Shown one piece after another: positions 54,904-61,683 of a stretch of DNA of 64,000 bases. A model generated the notes under the pieces. That model searched no databases, was not told the DNA's origin, and worked only from the letters and a program-made list of their open reading frames with translations. The stretch is from the NCBI RefSeq assembly GCF_006443095.1, contig NZ_VFWZ01000008.1, forward strand, positions 1-64,000. Direction: 5' to 3'. How positions within the stretch are numbered: the stretch's first letter is position 1; each line of letters opens with the position of its first letter. The stretch is from Aquimarina algicola. Its GTDB lineage: Bacteria > Bacteroidota > Bacteroidia > Flavobacteriales > Flavobacteriaceae. A program made the position numbers and the translations under genes.

Positions 54904-55572
54904 ATGAGCTATCGAGGATTAAAATGGAAAAAATTTAAATTCACATTGCACCCAATTGAATTTGAAAAGATATTTGAAGGCTTAGAATACTTCATAGTTA
55001 TTACGAATACCAGAGTTGATGAGAATTATGAAATAAAAGACAAGACTTCCATTTTTTCTCGATACAAGTTATACTATGAAAAAATTATCTCTGGTGAGGA
55101 ATGGAAAAATGATGATTGGAAATTAAATATTCACACATCTTTGACTGACAATCCAAAATATATCGAATACGAGAGGTTTGAACATAATGAAAATGGGGAA
55201 ATGAGAACTTTTAAGCGGTCAACTCAACTCGAACCAGTAATTAATATCGGACCTTTTTCACTTCAGGTAGATCATAAAGAAAGATTGAGTGTTATGTTCT
55301 ATGACCATAAAAACAATTCCAATATTGGACTAGAAATTAGTTATCCAAAAGAAATTCAATATTTGGAGAGTGGAAACATAATTTCGACAGATAACCTTTC
55401 AACTCATAAACTATATTTAGAACTTATAACTCGTATCAAAAAAGTTAGCAAAAAGGCTAAAGCGAAAAGAAAGGATAGTTTATCAAAACCTAATTTTTGG
55501 ATAAGTTCAAAGTGTATAAATGGAGTGAATAATAATGTGATGATAAAGCAAAATATGATTACTTTGGAGTAA
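54904..55572 (+). CDS. Unknown soluble protein
   Basis: 222 residues, charged, no signal or membrane helix, with a Lys-rich run (KVSKKAKAKRKDSLSK) about 40 residues from the C-terminus. No family recognised. The module starts at 54881. It is the last plus-strand module before the orientation change. Confidence 0.6.
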   Translation: MSYRGLKWKKFKFTLHPIEFEKIFEGLEYFIVITNTRVDENYEIKDKTSIFSRYKLYYEKIISGEEWKNDDWKLNIHTSLTDNPKYIEYERFEHNENGEMRTFKRSTQLEPVINIGPFSLQVDHKERLSVMFYDHKNNSNIGLEISYPKEIQYLESGNIISTDNLSTHKLYLELITRIKKVSKKAKAKRKDSLSKPNFWISSKCINGVNNNVMIKQNMITLE

Positions 55573-55577
55573 AGGCT

Positions 55578-55608
55578 ACACACAACAAGGGTAACCGTTG
55601 TTGGCGGT
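55578..55608 (+). other. attC-like junction 10, where the array orientation flips
   Basis: ACACACAAC (55578-55586) closes the previous module weakly. GTTGGCGGT at 55600-55608 can be read as a plus-strand core, or as the complement ACCGCCAAC of an end core for the minus-strand remnant gene that ends at 55611. Confidence 0.4.
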
Positions 55609-55622
55609 AGTTAATTCTTATA

Positions 55623-56790
55623 TGTAATAGTTAAGACTTAATCTGACAATTTCTATAAATTAGTTTAATCATTAAATAAGATTTGTCAGATGAATACAGA
55701 AGAAAAAATCATCAAACCAAAGTTAGGATTATTAGAGTTAGCAAAGCAATTAGGTAACGTATCCCAAGCTTGTAAAGTAATGGGATATAGTAGAGATAGT
55801 TTCTATAGATTCAAAGAACTTTATGAACAAGGTGGAGAGCTAGCTCTCCAAGAAATTTCCAGAAGAAGCCTGTTTTAAAAAATAGGGTTAGTCAAGAAGT
55901 AGAAAAATCAGTAGTAGCTATTGCTATAGAATATCCTGCTTATGGTCAACTCAGAGCCTCTAATGAACTTAAGAAGCGTGGTACATTCATTTCTCCTGGT
56001 GGTGTTAGAAGTGTTTGGTTACGTCACGATTTAGAGACACTTAAAAAGCGTTTAAAAGCTTTAGAAGCTAAATCTGCACAAGAAGGTTTTGTACTTACGG
56101 AATCTCAAGTACAAGCTCTAGAACGAGCTAAAGACGAGAAGCAAGCTCATGGAGAAATAGAAACTCATCATCCAGGTTATCTAGGATCTCAAGATACTTA
56201 CTACGTAGGATCTGTAAAAGGCATAGGTCGTATCTATGCACAGACTTTTATTGATACCTATTGTAAAGTAGCTTTTGTAAAACTCTATGATCGCAAAAAT
56301 GCTATTACAGCTGCTGATTTACTAAATGATAAGGTTATTCCTTTCTATCAGCAAAATGAGCTTCCTTTATTGCGTATTTTAACTGATAGAGGTACGGAAT
56401 ATTGTGGTAAACGAGAACATCACGAATATCAACTATATCTTACCATAGAAGATATAGATCATACCAAAACCAAGGCAAAAAGCCCACAAACTAATGGTAT
56501 TTGTGAGCGATTCCATAAAACCTTGCAGCAAGAGTTCTTTTGGGTAGCCTTTCGAAAAAAAGTCTACAACACTCTAGAAGAGTTACAAACCGATCTGGAT
56601 CAGTGGATAGATTGGTACAATAGAGAAAGAACACATACTGGAAAATATTGCTATGGTAAAACACCTTTGCAAACTTTCAAAGATTCAATACCTTTAGCAA
56701 AAGAAAAGCTCATCGAATACAATGAGCTTAAAAGTGCTTTTCAAAGTGCCAGATAAATGTCAACTGTCAGATCAAGTAGTGGCTAGTACA
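55623..56790 (+). mobile_element. Complete IS481-family insertion sequence
   Basis: Imperfect terminal inverted repeats: left TGTAATAGTTAAGACTTAAT.. and right (complement) TGTACTAGCCACTACTTGAT.., both continuing ATCTGACA. A 7-bp target duplication TCTTATA flanks it (55616-55622 and 56791-56797). One transposase gene fills it. A 92-bp end remnant of the same element lies at 12304. Confidence 0.95.
55690..56755 (+). pseudogene. IS481-family DDE transposase, single frameshift
   Basis: HTH at the N-terminus (LLELAKQLGNVSQACKVMGY), then an integrase core with D in QTFIDTYCKVAF, D in RILTDRGTEYCG and E in NGICERFHKTLQQE. A deletion of about one base near 55866 shifts the frame and stops the first ORF at 55878. 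The second frame is open without a break to 56755. The full protein would be about 355 residues, normal for IS481. IS481 elements have a single ORF, so this is probably a mutation, not programmed frameshifting. Confidence 0.9.
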
Positions 56791-56914
56791 TCTTATATTC
56801 AAATTGAATTCTAACTTCCGTACTTTCTTTATCGTAAGTCTTGTCTACTAGATTATAATCTCTTATGTCATAGATTGAAGCAAAACAATCTTTAATTTCT
56901 TGAGCTTTTTCGTT
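56791..56914 (-). pseudogene. Gene 3' part split by the IS insertion
   Basis: On the minus strand NEKAQEIKDCFASIYDIRDY then NLVDKTYDKESTEVRIQFE reads into the target duplication. Removing the IS and one duplicate continues it as YKN-stop at 55611. The 5' part is missing (in-frame stop at 56915). The remaining 56915-56964 holds the end site of the next module. Confidence 0.6.
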
Positions 56915-56964
56915 TTATCACTTAAACCGCTATTATTTACACACCTTGTTGTAGCCACTTTTCT

Positions 56965-57528
56965 TTAGTTTAAAGAGTTTTCTTCCACCCAAATTTCAAA
57001 AGTCTTATCTGAAATATTTATTATTTCGATACCCTTTTTAGGAATTGTTACGTTAAAGGTTTCTCTAACCCAGTTTTGAAACTCAGTGTTTACGTAGTAT
57101 TCAAGTTCTTCCTGTCCTTCCTCTTCTCCATATTCTCCAATGTAATAATCAAAAATTGTTTTATTCATATCTTCTGAAGGATCATCGTAACCTATAGCAA
57201 GAAATCTAAGAAAATCGATAAAATTATCAGCTATGATTAACATTTCTTCACCTTCAGAACCTATATGTACTATTTTTTGAGTTCCATTTTCATTAATCCA
57301 AAATGCATAAATATTTCCTGTTGAACCGGCACCAAACATTCCAAATTTTTCAGCTTTATTTGCTCCAAACCAACCTTCTATAAATTCAGCATAGTTACTG
57401 CGCCATTCAAAACACCCTGAAATAACTTCTTCTTCATGTTCCTTTGTCCATTCATAAAATAAATCAAATTCCTTTGGTATTTCAATAGTCGGTGGTATTT
57501 TTTCTTTTATATCCTCTAAACTTATCAT
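56965..57528 (-). CDS. SMI1/KNR4-family protein
   Basis: 187 residues. EIPKEFDLFYEWTKEHEEEV, NYAEFIEGWFGANKAEKFGM, IYAFWINENGTQKIVHIGSE and EEMLIIADNFIDFLRFLAIG are the pattern of SMI1/KNR4 (SUKH) proteins, which often act as immunity proteins to polymorphic toxins. No toxin is beside it. The module runs from 57552 (GTTGTATGC on the minus strand) to 56948 (GGCTACAAC). Confidence 0.8.
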   Translation of the reverse strand: MISLEDIKEKIPPTIEIPKEFDLFYEWTKEHEEEVISGCFEWRSNYAEFIEGWFGANKAEKFGMFGAGSTGNIYAFWINENGTQKIVHIGSEGEEMLIIADNFIDFLRFLAIGYDDPSEDMNKTIFDYYIGEYGEEEGQEELEYYVNTEFQNWVRETFNVTIPKKGIEIINISDKTFEIWVEENSLN

Positions 57529-57543
57529 TATTATTTTTAATTA

Positions 57544-57743
57544 GCATACAACGGCTTGTGTATGAAACGTAGCGTGCAAAAAGACACTAACTTTTCAGAT
57601 TAATGTAGAGCCGAATTTTTATGTTTTGTTTTTAATTTTTCAGTTTTTAAAAAGCTAAATTAAAAAATTGGCGGACTTCCTAAATATACAAAACCTTTCG
57701 GTTAAATACTTATTAGCTGTGTTTTATACGCCGTGTTACAGCC
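57544..57743 (-). other. attC-like site 11 (minus orientation)
   Basis: On the minus strand it begins GGCTGTAAC (57735-57743), pairing with the start of the beta-lactamase module at 59014-59022 at 8 of 9 positions. It ends in core GTTGTATGC (57544-57552). The outer stem involves GCGTATAAAACACAGC and GCACGCTACGTTTCATAC-type segments. Confidence 0.6.
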
Positions 57744-57759
57744 AGTTTTGTTTCAATTC

Positions 57760-58974
57760 TTATTTCAGTAATAATGCAACATTCCATAAATCAAAATCAC
57801 TGCTATAATGTTTAAGTGAATTCCCACAATGAACTATTACTGTTTCTTTATAAGGGATAATATAAATATTCTGTCCAAGATTTCCATTAGCATAGAAATG
57901 GAAAGAACCATCTTTATTTACGTGACCCCACCATTGGTAATTATAATAAATTCTTTTCTTACCTCTTCCAAACCATTTTGGATATATATATCTAGGAATT
58001 GATTTGTTTTCTCTAGTTGATTCAAGAATCCAATCCTTTGATATGATTTGATCGCCATTCCAATTTCCTTCTTTTAGCATTAACTGACCAAAACGTGCAT
58101 AATCAATCGCTCGAGCAATCAGACGACTTGGCATATATTCAAAATTAGATTCCTTACTATCTAAGGAGAAAAGCGCATCATATTCCATTATCCTTGACCA
58201 TAATTTCTGCTCTAAATAATTGGATACGGTCAAGTTAGTAGCTCTTTCTAGAATTAATCCTAAATAACTTGTATTATAATTGGAATATTGAAAATCTTTT
58301 TCCGGATCGGACGAAATTTCTACATTCTCAAGTAACAGCTTTCGAACATTGGGATGATAGTATCCAACCGCTTCATCGTGCCAAGGAGAATGAATGTTGG
58401 TAAAAGGTATAAGACTTGTATTGTATGCAAGTCCAGAGCGCATTTCGAGTAAATTTTTGATAGTTATTTTTTTAAAACGTTCATCACGCTCTAAAAGTTC
58501 TGGGATATAATTTGTTATTGGGTCATCTAAACTTTTAATTAGATCGTCATCAATGGCAGCTCCTATTAAAAATGATATAAAAGATTTTGCCATAGATTGA
58601 GAATGGAAATAGGAATCTCTATTAAATCCATTAAAATACTTCTCATAAATTATGGTGTCTTTTTTGATGACAATTAACGCAGTGGTTTGAGACTTGATTG
58701 CCCATTCTTCAAAGCTATTAAACCCAGTTTTAGTTACGAGTTCTTCGAATAAAGATTCTATATACTTCTCTTTTGGATTTGAAATAAATGTATTAGTATG
58801 TTTTGCTCCTTTAATCCTATGATTTTCAAAGTTCTTGTAATCATAAACATCTGCTACATTCATGGTTATGAGTCGATAAACGTAAGTAGGTGTATATTGG
58901 ATAGACAAAAGTACCAAGAGGAGTAAGACAATTGAAAGTATTGTAAGAAATATAATTTTTAGTTTTTTTCTCAT
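57760..58974 (-). CDS. Class-C beta-lactamase-like serine hydrolase
   Basis: 404 residues with an N-terminal membrane helix (KIIFLTILSIVLLLLVLLSI). The nucleophile is in HSQSMAKSFISFLIGAA (SxxK), the YxN motif in FQYSNYNTSYLGLI, and the third motif in VIVHCGNSLKHY. It therefore has the penicillin-binding fold (S12/DUF family) and is anchored facing the periplasm. Could be a peptidase or esterase rather than a lactamase. Largest gene in the cassette-like run. Confidence 0.85.
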   Translation of the reverse strand: MRKKLKIIFLTILSIVLLLLVLLSIQYTPTYVYRLITMNVADVYDYKNFENHRIKGAKHTNTFISNPKEKYIESLFEELVTKTGFNSFEEWAIKSQTTALIVIKKDTIIYEKYFNGFNRDSYFHSQSMAKSFISFLIGAAIDDDLIKSLDDPITNYIPELLERDERFKKITIKNLLEMRSGLAYNTSLIPFTNIHSPWHDEAVGYYHPNVRKLLLENVEISSDPEKDFQYSNYNTSYLGLILERATNLTVSNYLEQKLWSRIMEYDALFSLDSKESNFEYMPSRLIARAIDYARFGQLMLKEGNWNGDQIISKDWILESTRENKSIPRYIYPKWFGRGKKRIYYNYQWWGHVNKDGSFHFYANGNLGQNIYIIPYKETVIVHCGNSLKHYSSDFDLWNVALLLK

Positions 58975-59013
58975 TTAATATTTTTGACTATTTGTAGAAT
59001 GTTTTGAGCAATT

Positions 59014-59151
59014 GGCTGTAATGGTTGGTATAAGAATAGTTGCGGGTTTGCGTGCGAGGATTTTCCGAAGGAAAATCAGACGTAGTAAACTTGCAACTAC
59101 CTTTAGTTAAGCCCAGAATTGAGCAATTATTTTTATACATTGTTGTAAACA
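59014..59151 (-). other. attC-like site 12 (minus orientation)
   Basis: On the minus strand it begins TGTTTACAAC (59142-59151, inside the last codons of the 160-residue gene), a perfect 10/10 complement of that module's start (59619-59628). The tip is a CCTTCGG loop in GATTTTCCTTCGGAAAATC. It ends in TTACAGCC with an A where G is usual (59014-59022). Confidence 0.75.
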
Positions 59152-59615
59152 GTTATTTTTTCCGCAATGTATTTCTCAATTTGTTCTTTATCTGTTTTGT
59201 TTTTTAATATTAATAATTCGTTGTTTTTATGTGTCCGATAATTCATTAAGAATTTAGTTTTTCCACTTCGAGTCAATTCCGAGTATTCAAATCGGTTTGG
59301 GTCAAACTTATCGCTTATCAATTCCGTTTTTTGAGTTCGGTCAAGAATTTTCTTCAGTCGGATTATTTTTCCGCTTTTCTCGTCTATTTTTAATTCTGAG
59401 TAGTAAATCCAAGAGGCAAATCGATAAATTGTGTATCCGATTAAAGTCAAAATCGCAACAAAAATTCCGATTCCAATTCCGAGAAACCAAATCAGAAATA
59501 TGAATGAAGTAGAAGTCCAAATCAATAGTTCTGTCCAGTTAAATGGAATTCTATCGCTCAACGTGTGAACGTGTCCATTTTTGGAAATTCTAAAGTAGTC
59601 TTCGCGTTCGTTCAT
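59133..59615 (-). CDS. Two-helix membrane protein of unknown function
   Basis: 160 residues with two adjacent membrane segments at about residues 28-70 (LLIWTSTSFIFLIWFLGIG, IGIFVAILTLIGYTIYRFAS) and a basic soluble C-terminal half. No family recognised. Its module has perfect 10-base complementary ends. The start lies 4 bases from the upstream core. Confidence 0.65.
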   Translation of the reverse strand: MNEREDYFRISKNGHVHTLSDRIPFNWTELLIWTSTSFIFLIWFLGIGIGIFVAILTLIGYTIYRFASWIYYSELKIDEKSGKIIRLKKILDRTQKTELISDKFDPNRFEYSELTRSGKTKFLMNYRTHKNNELLILKNKTDKEQIEKYIAEKITVYNNV

Positions 59616-59618
59616 AAT

Positions 59619-59656
59619 TGTTTACAACAATTGTATATGTGTACCGGTACACATAT
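59619..59656 (-). other. attC-like site 13 (minus orientation)
   Basis: Core GTTGTAAACA on the minus strand at 59619-59628, with a 22-base perfect palindrome centred on GTACCGGTAC at 59635-59656. Confidence 0.55.
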
Positions 59657-59678
59657 TTCCATTATATTCTTCTCAAAT

Positions 59679-60188
59679 CTATGGAATTTTAATGTAGTAT
59701 TTGTCAGTTAAAGGCTTGTCTTGCCAAAAAGCTTGCTCAAATTTCCAATAAGGTTTGTCCTCTCCCAAAAAATAATAATTCCCCCAAGAATATTGAAAAG
59801 CATAAGTCTGTTTCGTTTTTTTATCGGTTACTTTCCCTAGTAAATAACAGCTAGTAGTACCACTTACACGACCTGTTTGGAGCTTCACTTTATCGATAAT
59901 AACTTCTGTTCCATTAGGCATTTTAAAAATAGTTTCCAGATCGGAATTCATTCCAAAACTATTCCCATCTTCCAAGTGATATATGTAATTCTTATCTATT
60001 GGTTGTCCAGGATATAGCAAAATTAAGGTTGGTCTTTTGGTTGTAACTTTTGTATTTATAATATCTACAAAAGGCTTTACTTGAGAAACATCTTTGCCTT
60101 TTGGTTTGGATAGCCAGTAAAACATCAATATAATTAACAATAAGCCAAACCCGAAAACTATTCCGAATCCTTTAAGTATTTTTTTCAT
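59679..60188 (-). CDS. Membrane-anchored protein of unknown function
   Basis: 169 residues with one N-terminal helix (GIVFGFGLLLIILMFYWL) and a periplasmic domain (TLILLYPGQPIDKNYIYHLE, GRVSGTTSCYLLGKVTDKKT, YYFLGEDKPYWKFEQAFWQD). Unknown family. No clear core lies upstream of its start, so it may be the edge of the cassette-like run. Confidence 0.65.
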   Translation of the reverse strand: MKKILKGFGIVFGFGLLLIILMFYWLSKPKGKDVSQVKPFVDIINTKVTTKRPTLILLYPGQPIDKNYIYHLEDGNSFGMNSDLETIFKMPNGTEVIIDKVKLQTGRVSGTTSCYLLGKVTDKKTKQTYAFQYSWGNYYFLGEDKPYWKFEQAFWQDKPLTDKYYIKIP

Positions 60189-60760
60189 ATCGACATTAAT
60201 TAAATTTATAGCATATTTTGATTTAAAGTAAATATCTCAAAGATAAGCTTTGAGATATTTCTTTCTATAAATTTTAGGATTTTGCAACAGATATCATAAG
60301 AAAAAGTTACAGCTTACTTCGATAGAGAATAGCTTTTTATAATCTGCAAAAAATAGTAATGAATCTATTATTAAAGTTTCTAATTCTCCTGCTAGCGCCA
60401 GTTTGTAACTGGTGCTATACATTATATATCACTCTAATAATAGGTTTACAAACAATCATCTAAACCTAAAACATTCGTTATTACCACTCACGATTAGAAT
60501 ACCCATTCACAAAAAAACTTCTTTTCTATATCTATTGAAAATCAATTGGATACACTTATTGTAGGCTAAAAAATATAAAAATCTCACCCAAATGTGGAAA
60601 TCCGTAAAAATCGTAACAAAAGATTGTTGATTTTTGGGATCATTAATTTAATACAATAGTAAATACTATCTGTAATCAAATACAAACGGCTATAAACAGG
60701 TACTGCCGTTTAATTAGGTCTGTATATATTGTTGTTAGACTTGATTAAAGAAAACGGAGA
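60189..60760 (+). other. Intergenic region upstream of Hachiman
   Basis: 572 bases without a gene. Contains repeat R2 copy 2 (60392-60538) and a site-like stretch with inverted AAACGGC / GCCGTTT (about 60685-60713) ending in core GTTAGAC at 60734-60740, 20 bases before hamA. The promoter of hamAB must be here. Confidence 0.5.
60392..60538 (+). repeat. Dispersed repeat R2, copy 2
   Basis: Palindrome GCGCCAGTTTGTAACTGGTGC and the same conserved tail as 53183-53331 (for example TTACAAACAATCATCTAA and ACGATTAGAATACCC). Confidence 0.7.
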
Positions 60761-61681
60761 ATGAAATTTGAAATTATCATAAATAAAATATTTGATGACA
60801 TTAATTTAGACGGTACTTTAAGTCCAACTGAAAACAAATCAGTTCTTGGAATAATCAATGACTTTGAAAACGGAGAGTGGAGATATGAACGATTTCAAAA
60901 ATTTGTTTGGGACAACATCACGGAAACTGCTTTAAGTCATAGTGAAAGACAATCTTTATTAAATGATGGTGCAGGTTCTTTACTTGCCGAATCAGCAAAA
61001 AAACTACGTTTAGTGGAATCTGTAGACGCAATAGGTAGAGGTAGTGAAATTGCAGAAATCGTACTTTATGGAATAATGAAAGACTACTATTCTGCACTTC
61101 CAATCGTACCTAAAATTTTCTATAAACAAAATACAGGAGATGAGGCTAAAGGTTCGGATAGTGTTCACATTGTAATAGAATCCCAAGACACTTTTTCTCT
61201 TTGGTTTGGAGAATCCAAATTTTATAACAGTATTGAAAATACTCGATTAGATACAATTGTCACTTCCGTAAAAGACTCAATTAGTTTAGAGAAAATCAAA
61301 AAAGAAAATAGTATAATAACTAATTTGAGCGACATAAATAATTTTGGAGAAATCTCGGATGATTTGAGAAATAAAATAAAGGCAAGTCTTTCTCAAACTG
61401 AATCAATAGATAAAATCAAACCAATTTTAAACATTCCGATTCTACTTTTATATGAATGTGAAAAAACAAAATTAGGAAAAGATTTGACTGATGAATATAA
61501 GCAAGGAATAATTGATTATCACAAAGACAGAGCAACGCAATACTTCAAAAAACAAATTAATAAATGCACGTCAGTGCATTTATATGAAAAAATTAATTTT
61601 CATATAATCCTATTCCCTGTAGCAGAAAAGGAAAAAATCGTAAATAAATTCATTCAAATAGCAAAAGCTTACAGAGATTAG
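60761..61681 (+). CDS. hamA: HamA, Hachiman antiphage effector (DUF1837)
   Basis: 306 residues of the DUF1837/HamA type. A PD-(D/E)xK-like nuclease core is visible: Glu98 in GRGSEIAEI, Asp133 in KGSDSVHIVI, Glu151 and Lys153 in WFGESKFY. The second half is helical (IPILLLYECEKTKLGKDLTD). In Hachiman the nuclease-like HamA is held and activated by the helicase HamB. The next gene starts 2 bases after its stop, so both are co-translated. A GTTAGAC core lies 20 bases upstream. Confidence 0.88.
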   Translation: MKFEIIINKIFDDINLDGTLSPTENKSVLGIINDFENGEWRYERFQKFVWDNITETALSHSERQSLLNDGAGSLLAESAKKLRLVESVDAIGRGSEIAEIVLYGIMKDYYSALPIVPKIFYKQNTGDEAKGSDSVHIVIESQDTFSLWFGESKFYNSIENTRLDTIVTSVKDSISLEKIKKENSIITNLSDINNFGEISDDLRNKIKASLSQTESIDKIKPILNIPILLLYECEKTKLGKDLTDEYKQGIIDYHKDRATQYFKKQINKCTSVHLYEKINFHIILFPVAEKEKIVNKFIQIAKAYRD

Positions 61682-61683
61682 AT

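Noticed and set aside
55855..55890. Programmed frameshift in the IS transposase
   Set aside because: No slippery heptamer in the right register lies before the stop, and IS481 elements use one ORF. A one-base deletion explains it better.
48805..57528. Intact toxin genes next to the immunity-like cassettes (NTF2-fold and SMI1/KNR4)
   Set aside because: Neighbouring ORFs are membrane, acetyltransferase or unknown proteins without toxin or Rhs features. The immunity-like genes are orphans here.
48000..60700. An integron integrase or other tyrosine recombinase within the array
   Set aside because: No ORF on either strand has the RxxR...Y pattern or the right size. The only recombinase-type gene is the DDE transposase of the IS.
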